Part shown: positions 1 through 8,715 of the stretch, piece by piece | How positions within the stretch are numbered: the stretch's first letter is position 1 | Layout of the letters: every line of letters begins with the position of its first letter | Assembly (NCBI RefSeq): GCF_016623495.1 | Contig: NZ_JAEHHL010000001.1 | Location: 992,001 to 1,056,000 of the forward strand | From: Thermohalobaculum xanthum | GTDB taxonomy: Bacteria; Pseudomonadota; Alphaproteobacteria; Rhodobacterales; Rhodobacteraceae | DNA: 64,000 bases | Direction: 5' to 3' | Program-made: the position numbers and the translations under genes | Notes under the pieces: generated by a model | What the model was told of the DNA's origin: nothing | The model's input: the letters and a program-made list of their open reading frames with translations, nothing else | Database searches by the model: none

Positions 1-942
1 CAGGATGAAGCGGTCCATACGCGTGAAGTAGGGCACTCTTGGTAATAGATTGGCAGTTGCGAAGAGATAGGCGACAAGCGTCAGAAAAGCTGTGGCAGCG
101 ATGCCAATCCTGGCTCCTGTTTCTGAACTGGGGATCCAGAGCGGCGCCCATGACATTGCAACGATGAGGCAGAGCGGGACGATCAGTTTGAACACGTAAT
201 ATTGGGGCGTTCGCTGAGTGAATATCTCCATTATAAATCCAGCCGTTCCCGCCTCACCCTTGAAAGCAAGGAATTCGCGTGGCTCGACCTTCCAGTCCAG
301 CACCTCGAAATCGGGTAACGAAAAGGTTTCGCTGATCGCGGATTGACGCCCATGCGCTTCTACGAGAGCCACGAGGGCCACCTCGGTTCGCAGTAATCCT
401 GCGGCAACCACATGGATCTGGAGTGTCTGACGATCGAACGGGAAATCTCGCAGGTCAAGGGGCTGGGAGAACCAGGCCCAGACCTTCTGCCGCATGGTCA
501 CTGTGCCATCCGGCTCCACCTCCGCATAGGGTGGGAAAGCGGACCATCCCTGCTGCTGATTGACGATCGCAAGACGAGGTGTCCAAACGGAGGTGGCAGG
601 CATGATTTTCGGCCCGGGGCCCGAATGCTTCAGACTGTGGTCAGTCCACCTGGCAACAAGGAAAACACTCGCCGAGAAGCGCTGGTTCGCGGAGTCGATC
701 GCGTCAACGTCGATCACGTAAGTCCTCAGCTGGACTTCGGTGGGTTCGCCCCAGGTGGTCGGGCGTTCGATGGTCGTGTGATCCGCGGCGGGCGTCGGCT
801 CTTCGGAAATGGGGGCCGTGCCGGGGGTCTGTGCAGGCACCGATAATATTGGACAGCAAACTGCCGCGAGCATCAGGAAGGCAATGTAAAGAACTCCCGG
901 GTGTCGATTACGAGTGCGGCTCATCATGTGCCCCGAGGCCAT
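1..942 (-). CDS. Pentameric ligand-gated ion channel homologue (partial, C-terminus cut by window edge)
   Basis: Translating the minus strand gives 314 open codons reaching the window edge. Residues about 15-37 form a signal peptide ending near PAQ. An extracellular beta-sandwich follows (VDAIDSANQRFSASVFL near 79-95, RWTD at 98-101, VWTPRL at 119-124, LDLRDFPFDRQTLQI at 162-176). FPFDRQ is the hallmark of the loop that carries the disulfide in animal Cys-loop receptors; the cysteines are absent here, as is usual in bacterial members such as GLIC and ELIC. TM1 lies near 249-269, TM2 near 277-298, and TM3 begins at the edge. The family forms homopentameric cation or anion channels in the inner membrane with the ligand site in the periplasm. 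I chose the ATG at 942 because a GAGGGA lies upstream; ATGs at 927 and 924 are in frame. The family call is firm, ligand and ion selectivity are unknown. Confidence 0.88.
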   Translation of the reverse strand, partial: MASGHMMSRTRNRHPGVLYIAFLMLAAVCCPILSVPAQTPGTAPISEEPTPAADHTTIERPTTWGEPTEVQLRTYVIDVDAIDSANQRFSASVFLVARWTDHSLKHSGPGPKIMPATSVWTPRLAIVNQQQGWSAFPPYAEVEPDGTVTMRQKVWAWFSQPLDLRDFPFDRQTLQIHVVAAGLLRTEVALVALVEAHGRQSAISETFSLPDFEVLDWKVEPREFLAFKGEAGTAGFIMEIFTQRTPQYYVFKLIVPLCLIVAMSWAPLWIPSSETGARIGIAATAFLTLVAYLFATANLLPRVPYFTRMDRFIL

Positions 943-1108
943 CGTTCTTATTCCCTCGCGTCTTCGTCTGGGTTGAGAATGCGGGGAAAAGGAACGCTAG
1001 TGGCACGACCCAATCCGGTCGGATTGGAGCGCGCCGCGGCTTGGGAGCCCGGTGCATTGAAGATGCGCGTGCCAAGCGCTCGCGCTGTCAACGCAAGGGA
1101 TGGGCAGC

Positions 1109-1927
1109 TCATTTTGGGAACACCAGCGTCACATTGACCGTGAATCCGAGACCCTCGGCGCTCGCGGGCGTGTCGGCAGCCCACCAGCGCAGGCGGCCCT
1201 GGATCTGCACCGGCTGCTCGCCGATCTTCACGAGCTTCGCGACCCCGAAATTGATCGGCCCGGCCAGGTGTTCGCCACTCTGTGCATCCCAGTTGTAATT
1301 GAGCTCGGAATTGACCGAGAACGACCATGCCGACTGCGTCGTGTAGACGATGAAGGGCTGCATGTAGGTGTTGTTGAGGTCGGGCACGTTGTCCCTGGTC
1401 TCGGCGACGCCCCAGACATGGTTGACGAGGGCGCCATAGGTCCAGGGACCCTCCTGAAAAAGCGCCACGCCCGTGGGCCCGAGCCCGAACGTTCCAAGGC
1501 CCAGCAGCCGGTCGGTCGATGTCGGGATCTGCGCCGCGGGGCCGACGCCCCAGACCAGATTGCCCATCGGCGTCTTCACGGGTTTCTGCGGCGAGAAGAA
1601 CAGGCTCTGCAAACTGTCGCTGAGGCCGAACTGCGAGCCGGAGTTTCCCGCGACATCGTCCTGGTAGATGATCGGCACGATCGTCCGGCTGATCATGTTC
1701 CAGTCATCGCCCAGCGTGATGGGAATGACCGGCTGGATGTTCGTCGTGCTGCGCCATCCATCGTCCGGCCCGACATTGAAGTCGAAGTTGCTCTGGATCG
1801 GAACGCTGATCAGGTTGGCGATCGGGTTCTGAAGTTGCTTGGCAAGGTCCGCGTCGGCCCATGCCGCGTCGGCCGTGGAAAGAAAAAGGACCACCGCCAG
1901 GCATCCACTTGTCGCTCTCGTTGTCAT
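1109..1927 (-). CDS. Putative outer-membrane channel of the phenol-degradation MetA-like family
   Basis: A 272-residue protein with an N-terminal signal peptide (hydrophobic core near residues 9-24, cleavage after AWA) and alternating-residue strands rich in aromatic positions, ending VTLVFPK, as in beta-barrels. The opening QNPIANLISVPIQSNFDF and the later GLGPTGVAL resemble proteins of the putative MetA phenol-pathway/transporter family, often mislabelled neuromedin U. Their role is thought to be passage of small compounds through the outer membrane, but this is weakly established. The start at 1927 has a good GGAGGGAG site; a longer frame begins at 1963. It sits 36 bp downstream of the phosphatase gene on the same strand, so the two may be cotranscribed, and the ion-channel gene follows. 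Function here is inferred from resemblance only. Confidence 0.6.
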   Translation of the reverse strand: MTTRATSGCLAVVLFLSTADAAWADADLAKQLQNPIANLISVPIQSNFDFNVGPDDGWRSTTNIQPVIPITLGDDWNMISRTIVPIIYQDDVAGNSGSQFGLSDSLQSLFFSPQKPVKTPMGNLVWGVGPAAQIPTSTDRLLGLGTFGLGPTGVALFQEGPWTYGALVNHVWGVAETRDNVPDLNNTYMQPFIVYTTQSAWSFSVNSELNYNWDAQSGEHLAGPINFGVAKLVKIGEQPVQIQGRLRWWAADTPASAEGLGFTVNVTLVFPK

Positions 1928-1963
1928 TGCGCTCCCTCCTCCATCCCGATCGCCATGCGGCAC

Positions 1964-2962
1964 TCAGTCCGGGAAGATCCGCGACCAGTCGTCCTTCATG
2001 CTTATCAGGTGCCAGCCCTTCTCGGGCGCGGCATCAAGCGCCTTGTCGAGGTGCCCGAAATGGGACTTCCGGTCATAGGCAACCTCCCGCTCGGCGTCGT
2101 CGTGGTGAACAATCATGCCGAGGCGGCGCCCGGCGCCCGCGGTGGTCCATTCCAGCATCTGGAAATCGCCGTCCGAGTTGCCAAAGGCCGCGATCGGCTG
2201 CTTGCCGATGAACTTCTGGATGCCGACGGGTTTACCGGGGCCGTCGTCAATGAAATCGATCTCCATCTGCCGCACGATCCTCGGCGTACCCTCGACGACG
2301 TCGTATTTCGTCTTGATCGACGACCCGACGACGTTCTCGGGCGGGATGCCATAGGTCTTCTCGGTCCAGGGCCGCATGAACTCGACGCCGCCGCCCGAGA
2401 CGATGAAGACCTTGAAGTCGTTCGCCTTGAGATAGTCGATGAGTTCGAGCATCGGCGCGTAGATCATCTCGGTATACGGCTTGCCGCTCACCGGATGCTT
2501 GGCCGTCGCGATCCAGTCGGCTGCGATCTGCGTGAAAGCCTCGCTCGGCATGCCGCCATGGGTCGCGGCAATAATCTGGAGAAGCCCCTTCTGCCCGACG
2601 GCGGCGAGCGCTTTCATATCGCCCGACAGGACCGACTTGTAGGGCTCGGCCTCCTTCCACTCCGGATGAGCCGGCGCCATTTCCTTGACGCGGTCGAGTG
2701 CGAAGGCGAGCTGCACATACATCGGCTGTTCGCTCCAAAGCGTGCCGTCATTGTCGAAGGTCGCGATGCGATCATCGGGTGGCACGTAGTCCGCGCCGCC
2801 CTCCGAAGTCACGGCCGAAACGAAGTCGACGATCGCAGCCTTGGTCTCACCATTGTTCCACGATGGCAGAGGATCCTCGGCGGCCAGGGCAAGGCCCGCT
2901 TGCGCAACCACTGCCAGAACGGCAAGTGACGGTGCACGGATGCCCAGTCTGAATGCTCGCAT
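1964..2962 (-). CDS. Exported HAD-superfamily phosphatase
   Basis: A 332-residue protein with a signal peptide (residues 1-28, ending LALAAE). HAD motif I is TFDNDGTLW with nucleophile Asp70 and general acid Asp72; motif II is the Ser of IVSGGG near 190; the Lys of motif III lies in the segment before GNSDGD, which is motif IV. The phosphoserine-phosphatase-like fold hydrolyses phosphomonoesters through an aspartyl-phosphate, here in the periplasm. The substrate cannot be read from the sequence. The start at 2962 follows a GAAAGGA site and gives a clean signal peptide, whereas the longer frame from 3010 would bury it. It is the middle gene of a minus-strand run of exported proteins between the sulfatase and the outer-membrane channel gene, which suggests joint work on a phosphorylated or sulfated envelope or environmental substrate. 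Confidence 0.8.
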   Translation of the reverse strand: MRAFRLGIRAPSLAVLAVVAQAGLALAAEDPLPSWNNGETKAAIVDFVSAVTSEGGADYVPPDDRIATFDNDGTLWSEQPMYVQLAFALDRVKEMAPAHPEWKEAEPYKSVLSGDMKALAAVGQKGLLQIIAATHGGMPSEAFTQIAADWIATAKHPVSGKPYTEMIYAPMLELIDYLKANDFKVFIVSGGGVEFMRPWTEKTYGIPPENVVGSSIKTKYDVVEGTPRIVRQMEIDFIDDGPGKPVGIQKFIGKQPIAAFGNSDGDFQMLEWTTAGAGRRLGMIVHHDDAEREVAYDRKSHFGHLDKALDAAPEKGWHLISMKDDWSRIFPD

Positions 2963-3058
2963 GATGGGTCCTTTCCAAAGTCGCGAAATCCTACGCCGCA
3001 CCCGATCCACACGCGGACGGCGCCCGACTCCACGAGCGCCGTCGGGTTGTGCCTGCGC

Positions 3059-3442
3059 TCAGTTCCCCATCGCCTCGTGGTAGGCATGGAAGGCCTCGAG
3101 CCGGCATGCCTCCATCTCACCACCTTTGAGGCCCTGATCGCCGCAGTTGTCGACGGCGTCATCAAGTGCCTTTTTTGCTGCGGCAACCTCCGCAGAGTCG
3201 TTCGTGTCGTCGAAATCAAGGTGAAGAGTCCGCTCGGTATGGTTCTGAGCGGCATCAACCGAACTTTGCATCGCCAGCACATGCATCTCGCACATGCTTC
3301 GTTGCGACTGGCTCGAATAATCATCGCTGTTCCGACATGCGTCGAGCGCGGCATTCACCGCCGCGTCGTCCGCATGGGCAAAACCTGCCCCGACAACCCC
3401 TGCCAAGAAGGCGCCGATCACGAGCGTCATCTTTTTCGACAT
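3059..3442 (-). CDS. Small exported protein of unknown function
   Basis: A 127-residue protein. Residues 1-24 are a signal peptide (MSKK, hydrophobic run, cleavage after FAHA). The mature part is acidic and helical, with four cysteines spaced as two pairs, which could form disulfides in the periplasm. I do not recognise the family. The ATG at 3442 was chosen over 3454 because GGAGACGAAC lies directly upstream of it. It lies between the sulfatase and phosphatase genes on the same strand with gaps near 100 bp, so it may be in the same transcription unit. Confidence 0.6.
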   Translation of the reverse strand: MSKKMTLVIGAFLAGVVGAGFAHADDAAVNAALDACRNSDDYSSQSQRSMCEMHVLAMQSSVDAAQNHTERTLHLDFDDTNDSAEVAAAKKALDDAVDNCGDQGLKGGEMEACRLEAFHAYHEAMGN

Positions 3443-3570
3443 GTTCGTCTCCATAACAGAATGAGTGTCGTTCCGTTGGCTGCCACGAACGTCCTCGCCT
3501 CCTGAGAACTTCCGTGGTCATTCGCGATGAAGCCGGGCCCGTGGGCGGGCCCGGCCGAGTTGTGTGTGGC

Positions 3571-5181
3571 TCAGTTCCCCGCCCGATTGGCCATGGCCCG
3601 CTCGACCTGCGCCTTCACGGCAGAGAGATTGAAGCTCGCTGCGCGCTGCATCGGCGGGAAGTCCCCGAAGGTCTGCGCAAGCTGGGCGACCTGTTGTTGC
3701 ACGAAGACGAAGCGCCAGAACTCGAAGGCCCACCATTCGCCCGCGAAGAGCGAGTCGCCGACGTTCATCTTCTCGAACGGGTCGAGGCGCAGATTGTAGA
3801 TGCCCGGCCAGTCGAGATGCACCTTGGGCCCGAACCAGCCGTCCGGCTGCTCTATGAACACGTATTTGTAGTCTCCGACCCTCGCGGAGGCGAGCTCCGT
3901 CTCGGTGAAGTACCAGAGTTCTTCGCGTGCCGAGGCACCGCCCTTGGTCAGCATGTCAAGCTGATTGTAGCCGTCGAGATGCACCTTGTACTCCGTTCCG
4001 GCCAGGGACTTGCCCGCCTTCAGCTCCTCGGCGACGTCGCCGTCATAGCCGGCGGCCGCAACGAAGGTAGGGAAGAAGTCGAGGCCAGACATGACGCCGT
4101 TGATGATCTGCCCGCGTTCCATTCGGTCCGGCCAGCGCATGATCATCGGCACGCGGAACCCGCCCTCGGTGCCCATGCCTTTCCAGCCCTTGAACGGGGT
4201 TGTGCCGCCGTCGGGCCAGGTGAACCCCTCCGCGCCGTTGTCCGTGGTCACGACGACGATCGTATTGTCGGCGATCCCCTTCTCGTCGAGATAGGCCATC
4301 ACGCTGCCGATGATGTCGTCGAACTGCGCCATGCCGGCCTCGTAGACCGACCAGCCATTCTCGGACGTGCGCATGGCTTCATACTTTTCGCTTAGATGGG
4401 TGAAGACATGCATGCGGGTCGGGTTCAGCCAGACGAAGAACGGCTTGCCGTCGGCCTGCGCCTTGTCCATGAAGCTCGTGGCGTGTTCGAGAATGACGTC
4501 GTCCACCGTCTCCATGTTCAGTTCGACACCGTCGACCGGGTGCGGCGGCAGTGGTCCCTTGTCCTCGATCCTCTGCTTGCCCACCTTGCCCCAGCGCGGA
4601 TCAACAGTGAGGTCCTCCTCTTCGGTGGCCCAGCTGTGCAGCACGTTGCGGGGGCCAACCTTGTCCAGAAGGTCCTTGGGATAGTTCGGTTTCCACGGAT
4701 CCTCCATCGCGTCGAGGTGATAGAGATAGCCGAAGAACTCGTCGAAACCATGCACCGTCGGCAGGTACTCGTTGCGGTCGCCGAGGTGGTTCTTGCCGAA
4801 CTGCCCGGTCGCATAACCGAGTTCCTTGAGCGCTGTCGCGATCGTGGGGGCCTCCGCCGGCATGCCGACGGTGGCGCCGGCCTGGCCCACGGTGGTGAGG
4901 CCGGTGCGTATCGGCAGCTGGCCGGTGACGAAGTTGGCACGGCCAGCCGTGCAGCTCGCTTCGGCATAGTAGTCGGTGAATAGCGCGCCCTCGGCCGCAA
5001 GCTTATCTATGTTGGGCGTTCGCCCCGCCATCAAGCCGCGATGATAAGCCCCGATGTTCCACATCCCGATGTCGTCTCCCATGATGAAGACGATGTTTGG
5101 TGGGGATGTTTCCTGTGCGACCGCAATCGTCGCGCCAAGCGACACGGCGGCAGCTAAAAATGCTGTTCTGATTGGTAGCAT
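3571..5181 (-). CDS. Exported type I (formylglycine) sulfatase, arylsulfatase family
   Basis: A 536-residue protein with a signal peptide (residues 1-23, ending AVAQ). The metal-binding start NIVFIMGDDIG (Asp36, Asp37) is followed by SCTAGRANFVTG, which fits the sulfatase signature C-x-[PA]-x-R, with Cys77 to be converted to formylglycine and Arg81. TTDNGAE further on supplies the second set of metal ligands. Members hydrolyse sulfate esters, some phosphonate esters; this one would act in the periplasm. Maturation needs a formylglycine-generating enzyme, not seen in this window. The start at 5181 follows AAGGGA by about 11 nt; a frame from 5301 is open but gives an unlikely N-terminal extension. 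The gene is divergent from the sensor kinase at 5375, leaving about 190 bp for shared control, so induction by that two-component system is plausible. Confidence 0.88.
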   Translation of the reverse strand: MLPIRTAFLAAAVSLGATIAVAQETSPPNIVFIMGDDIGMWNIGAYHRGLMAGRTPNIDKLAAEGALFTDYYAEASCTAGRANFVTGQLPIRTGLTTVGQAGATVGMPAEAPTIATALKELGYATGQFGKNHLGDRNEYLPTVHGFDEFFGYLYHLDAMEDPWKPNYPKDLLDKVGPRNVLHSWATEEEDLTVDPRWGKVGKQRIEDKGPLPPHPVDGVELNMETVDDVILEHATSFMDKAQADGKPFFVWLNPTRMHVFTHLSEKYEAMRTSENGWSVYEAGMAQFDDIIGSVMAYLDEKGIADNTIVVVTTDNGAEGFTWPDGGTTPFKGWKGMGTEGGFRVPMIMRWPDRMERGQIINGVMSGLDFFPTFVAAAGYDGDVAEELKAGKSLAGTEYKVHLDGYNQLDMLTKGGASAREELWYFTETELASARVGDYKYVFIEQPDGWFGPKVHLDWPGIYNLRLDPFEKMNVGDSLFAGEWWAFEFWRFVFVQQQVAQLAQTFGDFPPMQRAASFNLSAVKAQVERAMANRAGN

Positions 5182-5374
5182 GATGATGATTCTTCCCTTG
5201 CTGTTCCGGGATCGGGCCATCCAGGCGTTGAACGAGGCATCTCGACACAGTCGGCTCGCATTCCGGTGCCGAAGCGACGGTGGCCTAAAAGAGCAACCCA
5301 TTGAGGCTCACGATGGGTATGTTACCGGCTCGGCTAGACAGATGTTATTGGACCGAGGGCCTACATTGAGACGG

Positions 5375-7222
5375 ATGCGTTCTTTTGTCCGGTGCTTGCC
5401 GTCTGGAGCACTTCTGGCTGCGTTTCTCGCGTTTCCGGGGGGCGGGTTGCACGCCGATACGACCACGCTGCGGTTTCTTGTCATTTACGAGCATCACAGT
5501 TCGCTCATTGCGAACATCGAAATCGCCGGGGGGATCGAGCAGAGGCTGGCCGAGGCCTTGCCGACGGAACGCGAGATCTACAGCGTCTATCTCGACAACG
5601 CGCGGTTCCCCAAAAACCCGAAGTCGGCACGCTTCATGGGCATGCTGGAAGAAAACTTCTCAAGCATGACCTTCGACGTCGTTATGGCCGTCGGTCCCGC
5701 TGCCCTCTCCTTCGCGCTGGAGCACCAGGATAGTCTGGCGCCGGGCGCCCCGATCCTGTTCACCACGGTTGCCTGGGACCCGATGATCAAAGCGGATCTG
5801 CCGCCCCATGTGGGCGGCCTCTTCAGGGCCTATGACATGGCCAATCTGATGGAGTTCGCGATGAAACTGCAGCCCGAGGCACGCCAGATCGTGGTGATGT
5901 CCGGCTCTGCCGAGTTCGACCGCAATCTGGCCAGCTGGGCGCGAAAAACACTCGGGAGCCAGTTCGCTGGCCTTCCGGTGTCCTTTGTCTCGGATCTGCC
6001 GCTGGCCGGCTACGTGGAGGCGGCGCGCGGCTACGACCGCAATACCATCCTTCTGATCCTGACAATCCTCAGAGACGCCACGGGAAGGAAAATGCTCCCC
6101 AGCGACGCCGCGGGGGCAATCGCGGCCTCTTCCGGTGCGCCGACCTATGGGTTCTACAGCACCTTTCTGCGATCCGGCGTCATGGGTGGCCACATCACGA
6201 CCTTTGCGGATATCGGATGGATCCTGGCCGACAGAGCCCTTTCCGCGATAAGTGACGGGGGTAGCGGCAAGCTGCCGATCACCGAGGCGCCGGGTGCCGA
6301 TGTAGTGAACTGGCCTCAGCTCGCCCGCTTTGGCATCGACAGGGACCTTGTCCCGTCGGACACGGAGCGCCTCTTCTACGTTGCCCCCGCATGGCGGAGA
6401 TACGAGCTCGAAATTGCATTGGCCACGGTGGTTCTGTTGCTCCAGACGGCGACCATTGCCGCCTTGATCGTGCAGATGCGACGGCGGAGGAACGCGGCCA
6501 GACAGCTCGAAGCGGATCGACTGGCACTTGCTTACTCGGCGCGCGCATCCCAGCTCGGCCAGCTTTCCGGTGCCATTGCCCACGAGCTGAATCAACCTCT
6601 GGCAGCCATCATGTCGAACGCCGAGGCCGGCTCGCGCATACTCGACTCGGAGACGCCAGACCTCGCCGAGGTCTCTGAAATCCTCTCCGATATTGCCAAG
6701 GATGATCGGCGCGCCGCAGAGATCATTGTCCAGCTCCGGCGCATGATGAAGGAAGGCGAGGTGGAGTTCGGGCAGATCGACCTGAACGCGGTCATCTCCG
6801 ACACGCTAAAACTGTCGCACAGTGAGTTGATCGCACGGCGAACGGACGTCGATTTCAGGCGCAGCAAGGAACAAATCACGGTTCTGGGCAACTTCACGCA
6901 ACTTCAGCAGGTCGTCCTCAACCTGTTGCTGAATGCGGCCGACGCGATGAGGGAACTGCCACCCGAGCAGCGCCAAGTCCTTGTCGAGAGCCGAGTTCTC
7001 GCCGACGGCACGCGTCAGGTGGTGGTCTCCGACGAAGGGCCAGGAGTTACAAAAGAGGCCGCGGTCGATGCCTTCAGGCCATTCGTCTCCTCGAAGCAAG
7101 ATGGCCTCGGACTCGGGCTGTCGATTTGTCGCTCGATCGCGAAGGCCCATGGCGGTACGCTTGCGTTTGAACACGATTTGAAGACTGGTGCACGCATCAT
7201 CCTCGCCCTGCCCGAACCGTAA
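5375..7222 (+). CDS. Sensor histidine kinase with periplasmic binding-protein-like sensor domain
   Basis: A 615-residue protein. A signal peptide or first membrane anchor covers residues 1-27. About residues 30-320 resemble the ABC-type substrate-binding (TrpX-like) domain, seen as FDVVMAVGPAALSFALEH and PILFTTVAWDP. A membrane segment lies near 343-367, followed by RRRRN and a short coiled coil. The kinase core has the H box AHELNQPLAAI with His403, the N box LNLLLNAADAM, the G1 box VVVSDEGPGV and the G2 box GLGLGLSI. It should autophosphorylate His403 and pass phosphate to the regulator 8 bp downstream. The start at 5375 gives a neat signal peptide; ATG at 5342 is an alternative. Ligand unknown, likely a small organic compound or ion bound in the periplasm. 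Confidence 0.88.
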   Translation: MRSFVRCLPSGALLAAFLAFPGGGLHADTTTLRFLVIYEHHSSLIANIEIAGGIEQRLAEALPTEREIYSVYLDNARFPKNPKSARFMGMLEENFSSMTFDVVMAVGPAALSFALEHQDSLAPGAPILFTTVAWDPMIKADLPPHVGGLFRAYDMANLMEFAMKLQPEARQIVVMSGSAEFDRNLASWARKTLGSQFAGLPVSFVSDLPLAGYVEAARGYDRNTILLILTILRDATGRKMLPSDAAGAIAASSGAPTYGFYSTFLRSGVMGGHITTFADIGWILADRALSAISDGGSGKLPITEAPGADVVNWPQLARFGIDRDLVPSDTERLFYVAPAWRRYELEIALATVVLLLQTATIAALIVQMRRRRNAARQLEADRLALAYSARASQLGQLSGAIAHELNQPLAAIMSNAEAGSRILDSETPDLAEVSEILSDIAKDDRRAAEIIVQLRRMMKEGEVEFGQIDLNAVISDTLKLSHSELIARRTDVDFRRSKEQITVLGNFTQLQQVVLNLLLNAADAMRELPPEQRQVLVESRVLADGTRQVVVSDEGPGVTKEAAVDAFRPFVSSKQDGLGLGLSICRSIAKAHGGTLAFEHDLKTGARIILALPEP

Positions 7223-7230
7223 GGAAACCC

Positions 7231-7857
7231 ATGTCCGAAGCGCCGCCGACGGTGCATGTCGTGGATGACGATCCCGCTATCCGAAAGAGCCTTTTCCGGC
7301 TGCTATCCTCGGCGGGATACAGCTGTTCCTGCCACGAAAGTGCCGAAGCCTTCTTCAAGGAGTACACGCCGGGTGGGTCGGGGTGCGTGCTGATTGATCT
7401 CGATCTTCCGGGCGTCGATGGCTTTGCCGTCCAAGAATCTCTTTCATCTTCAGGGACTGGCCTGCCTGTTTTATTCCTGACGGGTACCGGCAACATCCCG
7501 GCGAGCGTGCGCGCGATGAAGGCTGGAGCCGTCGATTTCCTGACCAAACCGGCGGACGCGTCGGCCCTTCTATCAGCTGTCGAGAAAGCTCTAGCGTTTG
7601 ATGATGCCACTCGCGCGGTCAAATCAACATGCGTCGATCTCGTGGAGCGCCTCGAAACGCTTACGCCGCGTGAACGACAGGTGCTCGACCTCGTCGTGAT
7701 CGGGCGGCAGAACAAGCAGATCGCGGCAGAGCTCGGCACGGCGGAAAAGACGATAAAGGTTCACCGCTCTCGCATGATGCGGAAGATGCGTATGCCGTCC
7801 CTCGCAGAACTGGTCCGCGCGATGGTTGGGCTCGACGTTGAAAGCAAGAAAAGCTGA
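7231..7857 (+). CDS. FixJ/NarL-type response regulator
   Basis: A 208-residue two-domain protein. The receiver domain (residues 7-122) has the acidic pocket VVDDD, phosphoacceptor Asp56 in LIDLDLPG, the Thr of FLTGTG and Lys in LTKPAD. The C-terminal LuxR-type helix-turn-helix (about 143-200) has LTPRERQVLDLVV and KQIAAELGTAEKTIKVHRSR. It begins 8 bp after the kinase stop codon behind AAGGAA, so the pair is cotranscribed and is its cognate partner. Phosphorylation would make it bind DNA; the divergent sulfatase promoter and the genes that follow are the obvious candidate targets. The family call is firm, the targets are inference. Confidence 0.9.
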   Translation: MSEAPPTVHVVDDDPAIRKSLFRLLSSAGYSCSCHESAEAFFKEYTPGGSGCVLIDLDLPGVDGFAVQESLSSSGTGLPVLFLTGTGNIPASVRAMKAGAVDFLTKPADASALLSAVEKALAFDDATRAVKSTCVDLVERLETLTPRERQVLDLVVIGRQNKQIAAELGTAEKTIKVHRSRMMRKMRMPSLAELVRAMVGLDVESKKS

Positions 7858-7916
7858 CCCAGGGATAGGCCCAAAGGCCAATTTCCATCCGCCTGCGGTA
7901 GGCCTATACGATCAGA

Positions 7917-8294
7917 ATGGACTATGATCGAATTTTGGTCGCGATCGTCGATGACGATGCAGGCGTGCTACGCGCGCTCGGACGGCTGGTCCGCTCACTT
8001 GGATACGAAGCAGTTACATATGGCTCGGGCGAAGCTTTGCTTGCCGCCGTCGATACGACGCCTCCGGCGTTTGCCATTTTGGACCAGCATATGCCCGGAT
8101 TGACGGGAGTGGAGACTCTGAAGAAGCTTGCCACGTTGACCCCTGCGGTCTCAGTCGCAGTGATCACTGGACTGGACGAGCCAGGTCTACGAGAGACCTG
8201 CCTCGCGGCTGGTGCTGTGGCCTATATTTTGAAGCCCGTGTCACAGTCGGATATTGAGGCCCTGATCGAGAAGACAACGCAAACTACTGATTGA
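7917..8294 (+). CDS. Single-domain response regulator (receiver only)
   Basis: A 125-residue protein that is a receiver domain alone: acidic pocket VDDDAG, phosphoacceptor Asp56 in ILDQHMPG, Thr in VITGLD and Lys in ILKPVS. With no output domain it likely acts as a phosphate sink, a relay between kinase and another regulator, or through protein contacts. It lies 59 bp after the FixJ-like regulator on the same strand, so the kinase, regulator and this gene form one three-gene signalling unit. The gap holds a short inverted repeat (TAGGCC near 7866, GGCCTA near 7901). Confidence 0.85.
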   Translation: MDYDRILVAIVDDDAGVLRALGRLVRSLGYEAVTYGSGEALLAAVDTTPPAFAILDQHMPGLTGVETLKKLATLTPAVSVAVITGLDEPGLRETCLAAGAVAYILKPVSQSDIEALIEKTTQTTD

Positions 8295-8715
8295 ATTTTT
8301 GTCGGCATACCGATGCACAGACTTCGAATTCTCAAGGTTAAATGTCCGCCATAAATTTTTGTTAGATGTTCCTATCTCCGCACCAGACTACGATCGGTCC
8401 TCGAAATTTCGGGAGGCCACCCATCTCAGCCATGCCAGATTTCCAAGGCCGCGATACGAGGGATCTCCGCTACCGGTATGTAGAGCTGAGCTTCGTCCAA
8501 GCCTCAGCGAACGTCTGCTTCCCGCCCACGAATGTCATCAAGGGTACCGCGGCGAATGACCGTTCAGGGCTCGAAGCGGCCATTCGCTGCACGGATAACG
8601 AAAGGCCACTCGGCGGACGAAGCCGACATTGAGCGGTCGGCAGCTTCCGGCCCAAAGCCGTCATTCGTGCTCGACGCTGCTAATGTCCGCTTCGAACCCA
8701 ACCGAGACTACTAGC
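8295..8715. repeat. Non-coding stretch with degenerate dispersed repeat fragments
   Basis: About 420 bases without a credible gene between the receiver protein and a convergent minus-strand gene. The first 100 bases are AT-rich for this DNA. From about 8551 to 8705 there are fragments such as GCGAATGACCG, AGCGGTCGGCAGCTT and CTAATGTCCGCTT, partly inverted with respect to each other. A related fragment starting GCGAATGACCG recurs near 14551. I read these as decayed copies of a dispersed intergenic repeat. Short frames crossing this region show no protein character. Confidence 0.4.

Noticed and set aside
1100-2929. Long plus-strand open frame of 609 codons
   Set aside because: It is antisense to the channel and phosphatase genes and lacks protein-like composition; high GC makes such frames common.
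5054-5374. Extending the histidine kinase upstream to 5054
   Set aside because: That part overlaps the sulfatase gene antisense and would bury the signal peptide.
8690-8705. Candidate second att copy (TTCGAACCCA) matching part of the tRNA-Ser T arm
   Set aside because: Only 10 bases match, and it falls within repeat-like DNA; chance or general tRNA-like similarity is enough.
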